Shown: positions 16,573-26,560 of the stretch, piece after piece
Layout: every line of letters begins with the position of its first letter
How positions within the stretch are numbered: the first letter of the stretch is position 1
Source: Roseiarcus sp963780825
GTDB lineage: Bacteria; Pseudomonadota; Alphaproteobacteria; Rhizobiales; Beijerinckiaceae
Direction: 5' to 3'
NCBI GenBank assembly: GCA_963780825.1
Contig: CAWADL010000003.1
Coordinates: forward strand, 349,729 to 413,728
Length of the DNA stretch: 64,000 nt
Position numbers and translations under genes: made by a program
Notes under the pieces: model-generated
Told to the model about the DNA's origin: nothing
Seen by the model: the letters and a program-made list of their open reading frames with translations, nothing else
The model's database searches: none

Positions 16573-18411
16573 ATGACGGCGGTCGAACTGAGGCTGGTCG
16601 GCACGACCGACATGCACTCGCACATCCACCCTTACGATTACTATCGCGACCAGCCCGACGAAACCGTGGGCCTCGCCAAAGCGGCGACGTTGATCGCGCG
16701 CGCCCGCAGCGAAGCGCCGCACGCCATCGTGCTGGACAACGGCGATCTGATCCAGGGCTCGCCACTCGCGGATTGGGCCGCCGAGGCGCTCGCCGCGGGG
16801 CGGCTCAGCCGCCATCCGATGATCGACGCGATGAACGTCATCGCCTACGACGCCGCCACCCTCGGCAATCACGAATACAACTACGGGCTGGAAGTTTTGT
16901 CCGCGGCGCTGTCGGGCGCCAACTTTCCCTTCGTCAACTGCAACGTGCTGAAACCCGACGGCGGCCCGTTCTACAAACCCTGGACGCTGCTCGAACGGCG
17001 CCTCGTCGACCGCGAAGGCGCGAGCCACGACCTGAAGATCGGCGTCATCGGCTTCGTCACGCCGCAGATCGTGCGTTGGGACATGAGCCATCTCGCCGGA
17101 CGTCTCACAACCATCGGCGTGGTCGACGCCGCGCGCGCGCACGTCCCCGAACTGCGCGCGGCGGGCGCGGACATCGTCATCGCGCTTTGCCACGCCGGGG
17201 TGGCGCGCTCGGGTTCGGCGGCGGCGGACGAGAATGCCGGGCTCGATCTAGCCCGGGTCCCCGGAATCGACGCCTTGTTTGTCGGGCACCAGCATCTGCT
17301 GCTGCCTGGCGCCGATTTCCAGGACATCGATGGCGTGGACGCCGAGCTTGGCGCACTCGCCGGCGCTCCGGCGGCGATGCCCGGCTTCTGGGGCGCCCAT
17401 ATCGGCGTGATCGATCTGACCTTGACGCAGGAGGCCGCGGGCTGGCGGGTGACAGCTGCGAAGGTCGCGCTCCGCGCGGTCGAACCGGCGACGCCGCCAG
17501 ATCCCGGCGTAATCGCCGCGAACGCAACCGCGCATCAATCAACGCTCGACTACATCCGCGCGCCGGTCGGGGAAATCAGCGAACGGCTGACCTCCTATTT
17601 CGCCATGGTCGGCGACGACCGCTCCGTCCGCGTCGTCAACGACGCCCAACTCTGGTACGCGCGGAAACTCGTGGCGAGCACGCCGGCGCTCGGCGAGGCG
17701 CCGCTGCTTTCGGCCTCCGCGCCGTTCAAATGCGGCGGACGCGGCGGTCCCAGCTACTACACGGAGACGCCAGCGGGTCCGCTTGCGCTGCGCAACGTCG
17801 CCGATCTCTACGTCTACCCAAACGGTCTTCGCGTGGTGAAGGTGACCGGGGCGACGTTGCGCGAGTGGCTCGAACGCTCCGCGAGCGTCTTCCGCCGGCT
17901 CGATCCGACGTCGACCGCGCCGCAACCGCTGCTCGATCCGAATTTCGCCGCCTACGATTTCGACACGATCGCGGGGGTCACCTACCGGATCGATCCCACG
18001 CAGCCCGCGCGCTACGATGACCAAGGGCGGATTGCCGCGCCGGCTTCGCGCCGGATCATCGATCTCAGCGTCCAGGGTCGCGCGATCGAGGAGGCCGCGA
18101 CGTTCCTGGTGGTGACGAATTCCTATCGCGCTGGCGGCGGCGGTCATTTTCCCGGCTGCGACGGCTCATCGATCGTCTACGAAGCGCCGGACGCCAACCG
18201 CGATGCGCTGCTGCAGTATGTTCAAAGCCAGGAGCGCGTGACGCCAAGCGCCGGCGCCGGCTGGCGTTTCGTTCCCTGGCCAGCGTCGGTCGTAGCCACG
18301 CTGCTGGCGCCGCCCGCCGCCGCCACCGCCGCGCCGCCGGAGGGGGTAAGCGTCCGCCCTCTCGGGCTAGCGGCTGACGGTTTCAGCTTGTTTCGGGTGA
18401 TCCCGGCTTAG
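16573..18411 (+). CDS. cpdB: 2',3'-cyclic-nucleotide 2'-phosphodiesterase/3'-nucleotidase (CpdB-like)
   Basis: The 612-residue enzyme has the calcineurin-like metallophosphatase motifs in order (GTTDMHSHIHPYDYY, VLDNGDLIQGS, TLGNHEYNYGLE, ALCHAG, FVGHQH) and a C-terminal 5'-nucleotidase domain (FKCGGRGGPSYYTE, RNVADLYVYPN, VVTNSYRAGGGGHFPG). CpdB degrades 2',3'-cyclic nucleotides in the periplasm, but no signal peptide is visible with the start at 16573, which has a strong GGAGGGGGAG site. A cytoplasmic location or unusual export is possible. Confidence 0.88.
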   Translation: MTAVELRLVGTTDMHSHIHPYDYYRDQPDETVGLAKAATLIARARSEAPHAIVLDNGDLIQGSPLADWAAEALAAGRLSRHPMIDAMNVIAYDAATLGNHEYNYGLEVLSAALSGANFPFVNCNVLKPDGGPFYKPWTLLERRLVDREGASHDLKIGVIGFVTPQIVRWDMSHLAGRLTTIGVVDAARAHVPELRAAGADIVIALCHAGVARSGSAAADENAGLDLARVPGIDALFVGHQHLLLPGADFQDIDGVDAELGALAGAPAAMPGFWGAHIGVIDLTLTQEAAGWRVTAAKVALRAVEPATPPDPGVIAANATAHQSTLDYIRAPVGEISERLTSYFAMVGDDRSVRVVNDAQLWYARKLVASTPALGEAPLLSASAPFKCGGRGGPSYYTETPAGPLALRNVADLYVYPNGLRVVKVTGATLREWLERSASVFRRLDPTSTAPQPLLDPNFAAYDFDTIAGVTYRIDPTQPARYDDQGRIAAPASRRIIDLSVQGRAIEEAATFLVVTNSYRAGGGGHFPGCDGSSIVYEAPDANRDALLQYVQSQERVTPSAGAGWRFVPWPASVVATLLAPPAAATAAPPEGVSVRPLGLAADGFSLFRVIPA

Positions 18412-18490
18412 AGGTTGGCCACTCTCCCTCTCCCCGCATGGTCGTTGATAAATGAACCCGTCGTGCGCTTTGCGCGGGGAGAGGGGACGG

Positions 18491-19117
18491 CTAGCCGCGG
18501 TTCATATCCGTCAAAGCCAGGGATGCGACGGCGCGCGCCTTGGTTTCATACGTCGCGATCGCCGGCGTCTCGACCAGCGTTAGCCCGATGTCATCCAGCC
18601 CCTCGAGCAAACAATGCTTGCGGAACGGGTCCAGCTCGAACTTGACCACGCCGCCGTCCGGCCCGCGAATTTCCTGGTTCGGCAGATCGATGCTCAGCGT
18701 CGCATTCGCCCCGCGCTGGGCGTCGTCGAGCAGCTTGGCGTGATCTTCCGGCGAGACCCTGATCGGCAGCACGCCGTTCTTGAAGCAGTTGTTGTAGAAG
18801 ATGTCGGCGAAATCAGTCGAGATCACGCAGCGGATGCCGTAGTCGAGCAACGCCCAGGGCGCATGCTCGCGCGAGGAGCCGCAGCCAAAATTGTCGCCGG
18901 CGACGAGGATCTGCGCCTTCCTGTAGGCGGGCTTGTTGAGCACGAAATCCGGGTTTTCCGAGCCGTCGTCCTTGTAGCGCATCTCGGAGAACAGACCCTT
19001 GCCGAGACCGGTGCGCGCGATCGTTTTCAGATATTGCTTGGGGATGATCATATCGGTGTCGATATTGTCGATCTCCAACGGCGCGGCGACGCCGGTGAGG
19101 TTCTCAAATTTCTGCAT
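18491..19117 (-). CDS. leuD: 3-isopropylmalate dehydratase small subunit
   Basis: LeuD pairs with LeuC to isomerise 2- to 3-isopropylmalate in leucine synthesis. The 208-residue product has IDNIDTDMIIPKQYLKTIAR, VAGDNFGCGSSREHAPWALL and FYNNCFKNGVLPI, all typical. The ATG at 19117 (MQKFENLTGVAAPL) is the family start; the longer frame upstream runs into a palindromic repeat. leuC is not in the window. Confidence 0.95.
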   Translation of the reverse strand: MQKFENLTGVAAPLEIDNIDTDMIIPKQYLKTIARTGLGKGLFSEMRYKDDGSENPDFVLNKPAYRKAQILVAGDNFGCGSSREHAPWALLDYGIRCVISTDFADIFYNNCFKNGVLPIRVSPEDHAKLLDDAQRGANATLSIDLPNQEIRGPDGGVVKFELDPFRKHCLLEGLDDIGLTLVETPAIATYETKARAVASLALTDMNRG

Positions 19118-19194
19118 GCGATCGTTCCAATGAACTGCTATGGCGCGCCCTGTTTTAGCAAAGCGGCCGGAGCAGGGCAAATTTCTAGGCTGTT

Positions 19195-19286
19195 TGTAGC
19201 CGCGGTCGTTGACCGCGGTCTCCGTGCGATCGTCTCTTTCGAAAGGGACGATCTCGGAAACGCCGCGGTCAGCGACCGCGGCTACA
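19195..19286. repeat. TGTAGCCG...CGGCTACA palindromic repeat between leuD and alr
   Basis: Arms 19195-19218 and 19263-19286 (TGTAGCCGCGGTCGTTGACC and near-complement) enclose a second small palindrome (GATCGTCTCTTTCGAAAGGG region). It is the same family as the outer arms at 1449 and 20787. It occupies the divergent promoter region of leuD and alr. Confidence 0.88.
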
Positions 19287-19299
19287 GGGGCGCGCTTCA

Positions 19300-20361
19300 A
19301 TGACCCCGCCCGGCAGCCTGACGATCGACCTCGATGCGCTCCGCGACAACTGGCGCCGCCTCGCGCGGGAGTCGGCGCCCGCGGAATGCGCGGCGGTCAT
19401 CAAGGCAAACGCCTATGGGACCGGCATCGAAATCGCCGCGCCCGCGCTGTTCGAGGCCGGCTGCCGCACATTCTTCGTTGCGCATGTCGGCGAAGGCGCG
19501 CGCGCGCGCAAAGCGTTGGGATCAACGCCGCGCATCTTCGTGCTGAACGGCTTTGAGGCCCGCGCCGCCGTCGCCGACTATGCTCAAGCCGACCTCGCGC
19601 CCGTGATCGGCAGCGCGGACGAGCTGGCGCGCTGGGATGTCGGCAAACCATACGCCGTGCACGTCGACACCGGCATGAATCGCTTAGGCCTCTCGCTCGC
19701 CGAACTCGAAACCTGCTCGGCAAGCCCTGCCCTGTTGATGAGCCATTTCGTCTCGGCGGAAGTCCCCGACGATCCGATCAACGCCCGCCAGATCGCGGCC
19801 TTCGCGACGGCGCAGGCGCTGTTTCCCGACGTGCGCGCCTCGCTCGCCAATTCGTCAGGGATATTCCTGCCCCAGCGCCCGCACTACGATCTCGTGCGGC
19901 CAGGCTACGCCCTCTACGGCGGCAATCCAACGCCGGGACGCGAGAACCCGATGCGCCCGGTGGTGACCTTGGAGATCGCCGTTCAGCAGACCCGCTGGAT
20001 CGAAGCCGGCGAGACCTGCGGTTACAACGGCCGCTGGACCGCCAAGCGGCGCACGCGGCTGGCGACGTTGCTGGTCGGCTACGCCGACGGCCTGCCCTAT
20101 TCAGCCGGCGGCAGCGACGCGTCCCCCGGCCCCGAAGTGCGGATCGCCGGCCGCATGTGCCCGCTGGTCGGGCGGCTGTCGATGGACCTCGCCATCGCCG
20201 ACGTCACCGACCTAGCCGGAGGAGGAGGTGCAGCCGGGGACGCTCGCGCGGTTGTTCGGCCCGGACACCCCGCTCGACGTCTTCGCCGCCAAGGCGGGGA
20301 CGATCGGCTACACCGTACTCACCGGCCTCGGCAGCCGGTACGCGCGTAAAACAACAAAAAC

Positions 20362-20377
<16 letters not shown>
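19300..20377 (+). pseudogene. alr: Alanine racemase, C-terminus shifted by one frameshift
   Basis: Alr makes D-alanine for peptidoglycan. The PLP lysine is in CAAVIKANAYGTG (Lys 35), and HVDTGMNRLGLSL, DLVRPGYALYGGNP and TLLVGYADGLPYS are typical. Near 20222 the frame goes out in a GGAGGAGGAGG stretch. The correct C-terminus (EEEVQPGTLARLFG, VFAAKAGTIGYTVLTGLGSR) continues in another frame to the stop at 20375-20377. The 3' end overlaps the 3' end of rnpB on the other strand. A sequence error is likely. Confidence 0.88.
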
Positions 20378-20752
<375 letters not shown>

Positions 20753-20786
20753 CTTAGGGGGCGGCGTGGGGAGGGTCAAGCGGCGC

Positions 20787-21272
20787 CTGTAGCCGCGGTC
20801 TCCAGACCGCGGTCGCCGTGAGATCGCATGTCTGAAACAAAGCGCCGATCACGGGGAGACCGCGGTCTAGAGACCTAAAGCATGCACACATCTGGCGGAC
20901 GCGGGTGAAACACAACGGCAGCGGACTCCCTCTCCCCGCGTGTCTCACGATGTAACGCGCTGAATCCACCAAGCAGCGGGGAGAGGGTTGGGGTGAGGGG
21001 TAAGCCGCTTGGACGCGCGTCTCCAACCACAGCGCACTGCGTGAAGCTAGAAGGACTGAGGCAAACGCTCGCTTATTTTGTGCAAGCAAATTTGGCCGGG
21101 CGTGAAAAGCGCGCGTCCAAGCGGCTCGCCCCTCACCCAAACCTCTCCCCGCTGCTTACCTGATGCGGAGCGCTACGTGGTGGGGACGCGGGGAGAGGGG
21201 TCCCCAGCCGTTGTGCTAGCAGTGCGGAGTCCGGATGTGTGCATCCCCTAGGTCTAGAGACCGCGGCTACAG
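20787..21272. repeat. Large nested palindrome of about 490 bp
   Basis: Outer arms carry CTGTAGCCGCGGTCT (from 20787) and AGACCGCGGCTACAG (to 21272). Inside are arms near 20869-20895 and 21233-21258 with TCTAGAGACC and GGTCTAGA plus GCATGCACACATC / GATGTGTGCATC, then a third level with AAGCCGCTTGGACGCGCG (about 21002) and its complement (about 21107), flanked by CCTCTCCCCGC and GCGGGGAGAGG blocks. It seems built by palindromic elements inserting into one another. No gene is visible in it apart from the last codons of plsC. Confidence 0.85.
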
Positions 21273-22009
21273 AGCGGCGCGGCCCGCGCCTCCTCAATCA
21301 GCCGCGCGGAAGCCGTCTCGATCTCCACCTTCAGCCGCTCGAAAAACTCGTCGCGCGGCAGTCCGGGCGGGATGACCGGCAGGAACTCGATCACCGCCGT
21401 TCCGGGCCGGCGCAGAAAGCCATTCCGGCCCCAGAACAGGCCCGTGTTGACGGCGACCGGCAGGCACGGCGAATCGGCGGCGGCGTAGAGGAAGGCGACG
21501 CCGGGCTTGTACTGGGGCTCAGCTCCGGGCGGCCGGCGCGTCCCCTCTGGATAGATGTAGACCTGGCGCCCAGAGCGCAGCACCGCGCCCGCCTTGTCGA
21601 TGATCTGCGCCAACGCATTTCGCCCGCGGGCGCGATCGATGGCGATCTGCCCGGAGGCGGCGAGATACAGCCCGAAGATCGGAAGAAACAACAATTGCTT
21701 CTTCAAGATAATCGCGAAGTCGGGCGTTTTCAGAACCAGCGCAAACGTCTCGAGCGACGATTGATGTTTGGCGGCGAGGATGTAGCCGCCCTGCGGAATG
21801 TTCTCGACGCCGCGAAACTCGACCTTCAGGCCGCAAACCTTGTCGAGCAGCCACAGCGATGACGACGCCCAGGTCCGCGCCATGAAGAACACCGCGCGCC
21901 GGCCCATCAGCGTCGACGGCAATCCCAGGATCATCAATACGGTGAGATTTACGAAATAGAGCACGTTGAAACAAAGCGACCGCAGGCCGATCATCACGGA
22001 GCTGGACAT
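21254..22009 (-). CDS. plsC: 1-acyl-sn-glycerol-3-phosphate acyltransferase
   Basis: PlsC adds the second acyl chain to make phosphatidic acid at the inner membrane. The roughly 251-residue protein has an N-terminal membrane segment (VLYFVNLTVLMILGLPSTLM), the catalytic HX4D-type motif as HQSSLE (Glu in place of Asp, a known variant), and the substrate motif YIYPEGTRRPPG. Start: ATG at 22009 or GTG at 22012. The last codons (CSRGL and stop) are read from the palindromic repeat that ends at 21272, so the C-terminus has been replaced or extended by it. Confidence 0.92.
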   Translation of the reverse strand: MSSSVMIGLRSLCFNVLYFVNLTVLMILGLPSTLMGRRAVFFMARTWASSSLWLLDKVCGLKVEFRGVENIPQGGYILAAKHQSSLETFALVLKTPDFAIILKKQLLFLPIFGLYLAASGQIAIDRARGRNALAQIIDKAGAVLRSGRQVYIYPEGTRRPPGAEPQYKPGVAFLYAAADSPCLPVAVNTGLFWGRNGFLRRPGTAVIEFLPVIPPGLPRDEFFERLKVEIETASARLIEEARAAPLCSRGL

Positions 22010-22171
22010 CACGAGCTCTGGCGGTTCTTACAACGCATGGGCGCCTCTCAGTCGTCGGCCCATAATGGGGCCGGCTAGCGGTGGCAAGTTTAGGTCTCTC
22101 GTTGTCACGCCGGTGACAGTTCAGCCTGCGCCGATTGATATAGCAATAAGCTGTCAATTGGAGGCTCGGCC

Positions 22172-23396
22172 ATGACATCCCCGGATACAACCGCCGCCGA
22201 ACGCCGCGCTGCCGAACTCGTGGACGCCTTCCTCGCGGGCGACGGCGAGGCCTTGCAAGCTGCCGGGGATCCCGCTTTCGCCGCCGCAGCCAAGCCTCAA
22301 GCAATTCGCCGAGTTGCGCGCCTCGCTCGGGCCGTTGCGCGCGCGGGGGCCGGTTGTCGCCCAGGCGCGCGACGACCTCGTTTTCGTCGAGGCGCGGGTG
22401 GATTTTGCAGATAGCCCCTGCGCCTTGCGTCTAGTCCTGCGCGGTGAGGCGCTGGCCGGATTCTTCGTGGCGCCGGTCGAACCGCCTGCGGAACCCTGGA
22501 GCCCGCCGAGCTATGTCGATCCCCGGACCTTCACGGAGCGAGAGACAACGCTGGGTCCCCTGCCCGCCACGCTGACTTTGCCCAACGGCGTCGCGCGGCC
22601 CCCGGTCTGCCTGTTCGTGCACGGCTCCGGGCCCAACGACCAGGACGAGTCGATCGGCCCCAACAAGCCTTTCCGCGATCTCGCGCAAGGGTTGGCGACG
22701 CGCGGCATTGCGTCGTTTCGCTACGACAAGCGCACCCTCGCTCGGCCGAGGGATTTCGCGGCCCTCTCGGCGCCGACTGTCAAAGATGAAGTTCTCGACG
22801 ACGTCGCCGCCGCGTTGCGGCAGTTGCGGCTTGAGGCGGACGTGGCCGGTTCGAAGATCGTCATTCTCGGCCACAGCCTCGGCGCCATGCTCGCGCCGCG
22901 CATCGCGGCGGAAAGCGGCGACGTCTCGGGGCTGGTGATGATTGCTCCCGCCGCTCGGCCTTTAGTTGATGTCACGCTGTCGCAGTTCGAATATCTGGAA
23001 ACCCTTTCGCCGTCGGGCCAACTCGACCGCCTTCGGGCAGACGTCGCTCGCGTTCGTGCGGCGCGTCCCGGCGATGAAGGCCCGCCGTTTCTTGGCGCGC
23101 CGCTGTCTTGGTGGGCGGACATGAATCTCTGCGATCCCGTCGCCGCGGCGCAACGGCTCGCCACGCCTATGCTGATCATCCACGGTGGTCGCGACTATCA
23201 GGTCACGGACGCGGATTTCGAGTTGTTTCGCGCGGGGCTGTCAGATCGGGAAAACGTCCGCCTGCGGCGGTTCGCCGAGCTGAACCATATGATGATGTCC
23301 GGGAGCGGGATCAGCCAGCCCGCCGAGTATCGCCAGGCGGGACACGTCGACAGCGCTGTCGTCAACGAAGTGGCTCAGTTCGTGCTCTCGCTTTGA
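22172..23396 (+). pseudogene. Alpha/beta hydrolase with N-terminal DUF3887-like domain, one frameshift
   Basis: The N-terminal part (TTAAERRAAELVDAFLAGDG) begins at 22172. After a phase change near 22295 the protein continues as KQFAELRASLGPLRARG and through a hydrolase domain with VCLFVHGSGPNDQDES, the nucleophile elbow GHSLGAM, an acid residue in HGGRDYQVTDAD and a histidine in AELNHMMMSG. This is the serine-histidine-acid triad of an esterase-type enzyme. Total length would be about 408 residues. The substrate is unknown. Confidence 0.8.
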
Positions 23397-23412
23397 GCAT
23401 GGTCAGGCGCCT

Positions 23413-23506
23413 CGCGGAGCGTCGGCCTCCAGGCCGACGTTGGGGTTGATACGTAAGCCGGCCGCGCGGCGCACAAAAGGTCGGCGTGGACGCCGACCCT
23501 CCGCGA
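23413..23506. repeat. Dispersed ~95 bp palindromic element, copy 1
   Basis: CGCGGAGCGTCGGCCTCCAG (from 23413) pairs with GGTCGGCGTGGACGCCGACC (to about 23506) around a spacer containing GGGGTTGATACGTAAGCCGG. It is nearly the same as 25707-25800 in the same orientation, so this is a mobile or copied unit. It sits just before the end of the PucR-type gene. Confidence 0.85.
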
Positions 23507-23515
23507 ACGGACTCA

Positions 23516-24803
23516 TCACCCCCGCATGCAATCGGCGGCGAGCAGCATCTCGACGAGGTCGTGAAACTTTTGTCCGTCCAGGCCGGTCAGATCGCGGATG
23601 CGCGCCAACCGCCCGTAGATCGTGTTGGCGTGGACGCCAAGCAGGCGCCCCGCCTCCTGCACGTTGATGTCCGTATCGGCAAGCGCGGTCAGGGTCTTGA
23701 GCAAATTGCCGCTCGCCTTCGCGTCGGCGGCCAACAGCGCGACGCTCCAGGCTGGCGCGGTCGCGCGAACGTATTCTCCGCCGGCATGAGCCAAGCAGGC
23801 CGCGCACAGGCAAGCTCTGGAACAGAATGACCCGTCGGTCGACGCTCGCGAAATCAAGCGCCGCCATCGCCTCGCGCAGCGCGCGCGGGATGCCCGACGT
23901 GGAGGGATGGTCAGCGCTCGCGCCGACAAGCACCGACGGCCCCCACTGCAGCAGCATAGATCCGAGCCGGTCCGCTAGCGCCGATTGCGGCGCGGTCCAT
24001 CCGGACTGCCGGCGCACCGTCGAGGTCACGGCGACGACCACCCCGTCGCGAAGCCTCGCGAGAGAACTGATATTCGTCGCCGAAAGCAGATCGTAAAGCG
24101 ACGCCAGAATTCGCCCCGCGCGCTCGGGGCTATCCATTTCACCGGGATTGGCGGATCTGATCGCCAGCACGCAATAGGAGCGGCGCTGTTCGAGATAGCC
24201 GCCCGCCCTGAGCAGGCGCGCGATCCGCATGTCGGATTCGTCGTAGCCGGTAAGCAGAAGGTTCAGCAACTCCGCGTCGCGGTCGCCCTCGGCCGCCGCC
24301 ACGACGCGCGTGTGCATCACATATTCCGCGGTTATCACCGCGCTGATGACATCGGTGTATTCGATCGAGAAATCGGCGACGGCGGCGATTGCGCGATCGA
24401 GACTTTCCGGACAGGCGACGGCGGCGCCTTCGCGCATCCAGCGCGACAGTACGCGATGGCCACAGCGGTAGGCGTGTAACGTCAATTCGAGCGGAAAACG
24501 CTGCTCCGCCCGCAAGCGCGCGTGTTCGCGCACGAACGCGAAGTCACCGGGCTCCGCCCCTGAGAACAGACGCAGGAGTTCGTCGATGTGGGCTTTCGCG
24601 TGTTCGCCAAGCTCGGGCAACACGCGGGGATTGCCTGAATCCGAAAAGCCACGGACTTCCCTCAGCACTTCGTTGCGCAGCGCGGCGACCGTTTCACGCG
24701 CCGTAGCGCGGACGCTCGCCGCGGCTTTCGGCACGACGCCCAGTTCGGTGAGGCGCACATGCGCCTGCCGCAGCGGGCGGAGATCGAGAGCGGAGGCCGT
24801 CAT
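23516..24803 (-). pseudogene. PucR/CdaR-family transcriptional regulator, one frameshift
   Basis: The N-terminal frame (from 24803) holds a sensory region with ISAVITAEYVMHTRVVAAAE and YCVLAIRSAN. One extra base in the CC at 23789-23790 shifts it. The C-terminal helix-turn-helix of the PucR type (DTDINVQEAGRLLGVHANTI, YGRLARIRDLTGLD) is intact in the next frame and stops at 23516. Length would be about 429 residues. Such regulators control purine or sugar-acid use; here the divergent YciI-like gene 117 bases away is the natural candidate target. Confidence 0.8.
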
Positions 24804-24919
24804 ACTGTGAACTCTTAACAGCGCAGACGCCGTTTACACCACCGGCTCCGCCATCGTCGAGGCGAAGCGGACGGGCTAGCGATGACCGGCCCGATACGGG
24901 CGTCACCCAAGGAGATGAA

Positions 24920-25234
24920 ATGGCGAAGTATTTGTTTGTCTACCACGGCGGCAAGCCGGCGTCGGACCCGTCGGATCACAAGGCGATCATGGACGCCTGG
25001 GGCGCGTGGTTCGGTTCGCTCGGCGCGGCGGTGATCGATGGCGGCAATCCGGTCGGCGCGTCTTCGACAGTAACGTCGAACGGCTCGCTGGTGAGCGGCG
25101 GCGGCGCCAATCCGGCCACCGGCTACAGCCTCATTTCCGCATCGAGCCTCGAAGACGCGCAGGCCAAAGCGCGCGGCTGCCCGCTGCTCAAAGCTGGCGG
25201 CTCGATCGAGATCGCCGAAGCCTTCGACATGTGA
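24920..25234 (+). CDS. YCII-related domain protein
   Basis: The 104-residue protein (AKYLFVYHGGKPASDPSDHK, MDAWGAWFGSLGAAVIDGGN, YSLISASSLEDAQAKARGCP) is a ferredoxin-like YCII-domain protein of unknown function, of the DGPF/YciI group sometimes linked to ECF sigma factors. AAGGAGATGAA precedes the ATG, a strong site. It is divergent from a PucR-type regulator and followed by a MAPEG gene. Confidence 0.85.
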   Translation: MAKYLFVYHGGKPASDPSDHKAIMDAWGAWFGSLGAAVIDGGNPVGASSTVTSNGSLVSGGGANPATGYSLISASSLEDAQAKARGCPLLKAGGSIEIAEAFDM

Positions 25235-25289
25235 GGTCAACGCCGCCGGCCGTATCCGGCTGGCGGCGCATCAATCAGGGGAGGATCGG

Positions 25290-25682
25290 ATGTCAGTCGA
25301 GCTCAAATACCTTGCTTGGACCGCGCTACTCACCGCGGCGCTGTGGATTCCTTACATAATCTGCCAGGTGACGACGAATGGCTTTCTGTCGGGCGAAAAC
25401 TATGTCGACCCGGCGCCGCGGCCCGTGCCGCTCTGGGGGCAGCGCGCCAATCGCGCCCACATCAATGCCGTCGAGACCTTCGCGCCGTTCGCGGCGCTGG
25501 TGCTGGTTGCGCATGTCGGCGGCAAAGAGAGCGCGATGACCGCGTTCTGGGCGATGGCGTACTTCTGGATAAGGCTCGCTTATACCGTGGTGTATTTAAT
25601 GGCCGTGCCTTTTGTACGCACGCTGTTGTTCACGTTAGGCTTCGTCGCCGTGTGCGGGTTGGCGTGGGCGGTATTGTTCTAG
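25290..25682 (+). CDS. MAPEG family membrane protein
   Basis: The 130-residue protein has four membrane segments (YLAWTALLTAALWIPYIICQ, ETFAPFAALVLVAHVGGKES, AYFWIRLAYTVVYLMAVPFV, FTLGFVAVCGLAWAVLF) and the motif RANRAHINAVETF, typical of MAPEG proteins. Eukaryotic members act on glutathione and eicosanoids; bacterial ones are poorly known. It starts 56 bases after the YciI-like gene and is probably in the same transcript. Confidence 0.88.
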   Translation: MSVELKYLAWTALLTAALWIPYIICQVTTNGFLSGENYVDPAPRPVPLWGQRANRAHINAVETFAPFAALVLVAHVGGKESAMTAFWAMAYFWIRLAYTVVYLMAVPFVRTLLFTLGFVAVCGLAWAVLF

Positions 25683-25706
25683 AGTAGACGACGCGATCGG
25701 CTGACT

Positions 25707-25800
25707 TCGCGGAGCGTCGGCCTCCAGGCCGACGTCGGGGTTGACGCGTAAGCCGGCTCAGCTGCGCCCAAAAAGGTCGGCGTGGACGCCGACCCTCCGA
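25707..25800. repeat. Dispersed ~95 bp palindromic element, copy 2
   Basis: CGCGGAGCGTCGGCCTCCAG at 25707 and GGTCGGCGTGGACGCCGACC up to about 25799, with spacer GGGGTTGACGCGTAAGCCGG. Nearly identical to 23413-23506 and related to 15894-15966. Confidence 0.85.
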
Positions 25801-25918
25801 CAGAGCGGCCTTACCGCCAATCATGCGAGGTTTCGGGCGCGGGTCGTTAGAAAGGCTGCGCCGTTGGGGAACGCCCATTCGAAGCCTCAGCGAGCGATCG
25901 GCTCTTTGCCTGTCGACA

Positions 25919-25941
25919 ATTTTGCTACCTGGTAGTAAAAT
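25919..25941. promoter_or_regulatory. Palindrome upstream of parDE, probable operator
   Basis: ATTTTGCTACC-T-GGTAGTAAAAT is a near-perfect dyad 26 bases before the parD start. ParD ribbon-helix-helix proteins repress their operon through such sites, so this is the probable operator. Confidence 0.55.
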
Positions 25942-25966
25942 GCGCCTCCTAATCGGAGCGCTCTTA

Positions 25967-26245
25967 ATGGGGGATATTCAGAAGGTTAGCGTGGCTCTCA
26001 CAGGCGCGCAACTTGCCACGCTTAAGGCTGTCGTCGAGGCGGGCGAATACGCGACGACCAGCGAAATCGTGCGTGAGGCCTTGCGGGACTGGCAACACAA
26101 GCGCGAGATTCGTCAGCAAGAAATCAAACGCCTCGGCGAGCTTTGGGACGAGGGTAAAGCGAGTGGCGACGCCGGGCCAGTCGACTTTGTGGGCTTGCGC
26201 AAGGAAGCGCGCAAGCGCCTTGAGGTCCGCCAAAAAGCGCGCTGA
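25967..26245 (+). CDS. parD: ParD-type antitoxin (ribbon-helix-helix)
   Basis: The 92-residue protein has an N-terminal ribbon-helix-helix (KVSVALTGAQLATLKAVVEA, ATTSEIVREALRDWQHKREI) and a charged C-terminal region that would bind the toxin. The ATG at 25967 has GGAG upstream; the longer frame before it includes the operator region. It is followed after 3 bases by the ParE toxin. Confidence 0.9.
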   Translation: MGDIQKVSVALTGAQLATLKAVVEAGEYATTSEIVREALRDWQHKREIRQQEIKRLGELWDEGKASGDAGPVDFVGLRKEARKRLEVRQKAR

Positions 26246-26248
26246 CTG

Positions 26249-26560
26249 ATGGGCGTTCCGCTTCAGTGGAGCAAACAGGCGCGGGAGGATTTGCTCGAAA
26301 TCTATGTTGTGATCGGGCTCGAAAACCCGCGCGCGGCCGAGCGGATTTATGATCGCATCGAACACCGGGCGGAAATATTGAGTGAACAACCTCGCCTTGG
26401 CCCACGCCGCTCCCACATTCGCCCGTCAATGCGGGTTCTGGTTGATAACCCGTACCTGATTTTATACGAGACCACTCCTGACACCGACAGCGGGCCGGTT
26501 GAGCAAGTTGAGATTGTCCGCGTCGTCGACGGGCGCCGTGATCTGGGCAACCTGTTCTGA
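26249..26560 (+). CDS. parE: ParE-type toxin (RelE/ParE superfamily)
   Basis: The 103-residue product shows the ParE fold: WSKQAREDLLEIYVVIGLEN, AAERIYDRIEHRAEILSEQP, LGPRRSHIRPSMRVLVDNPY, LILYETT, VEIVRVVDGRRDL. Chromosomal ParE toxins inhibit DNA gyrase. The frame is intact. Confidence 0.9.
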   Translation: MGVPLQWSKQAREDLLEIYVVIGLENPRAAERIYDRIEHRAEILSEQPRLGPRRSHIRPSMRVLVDNPYLILYETTPDTDSGPVEQVEIVRVVDGRRDLGNLF

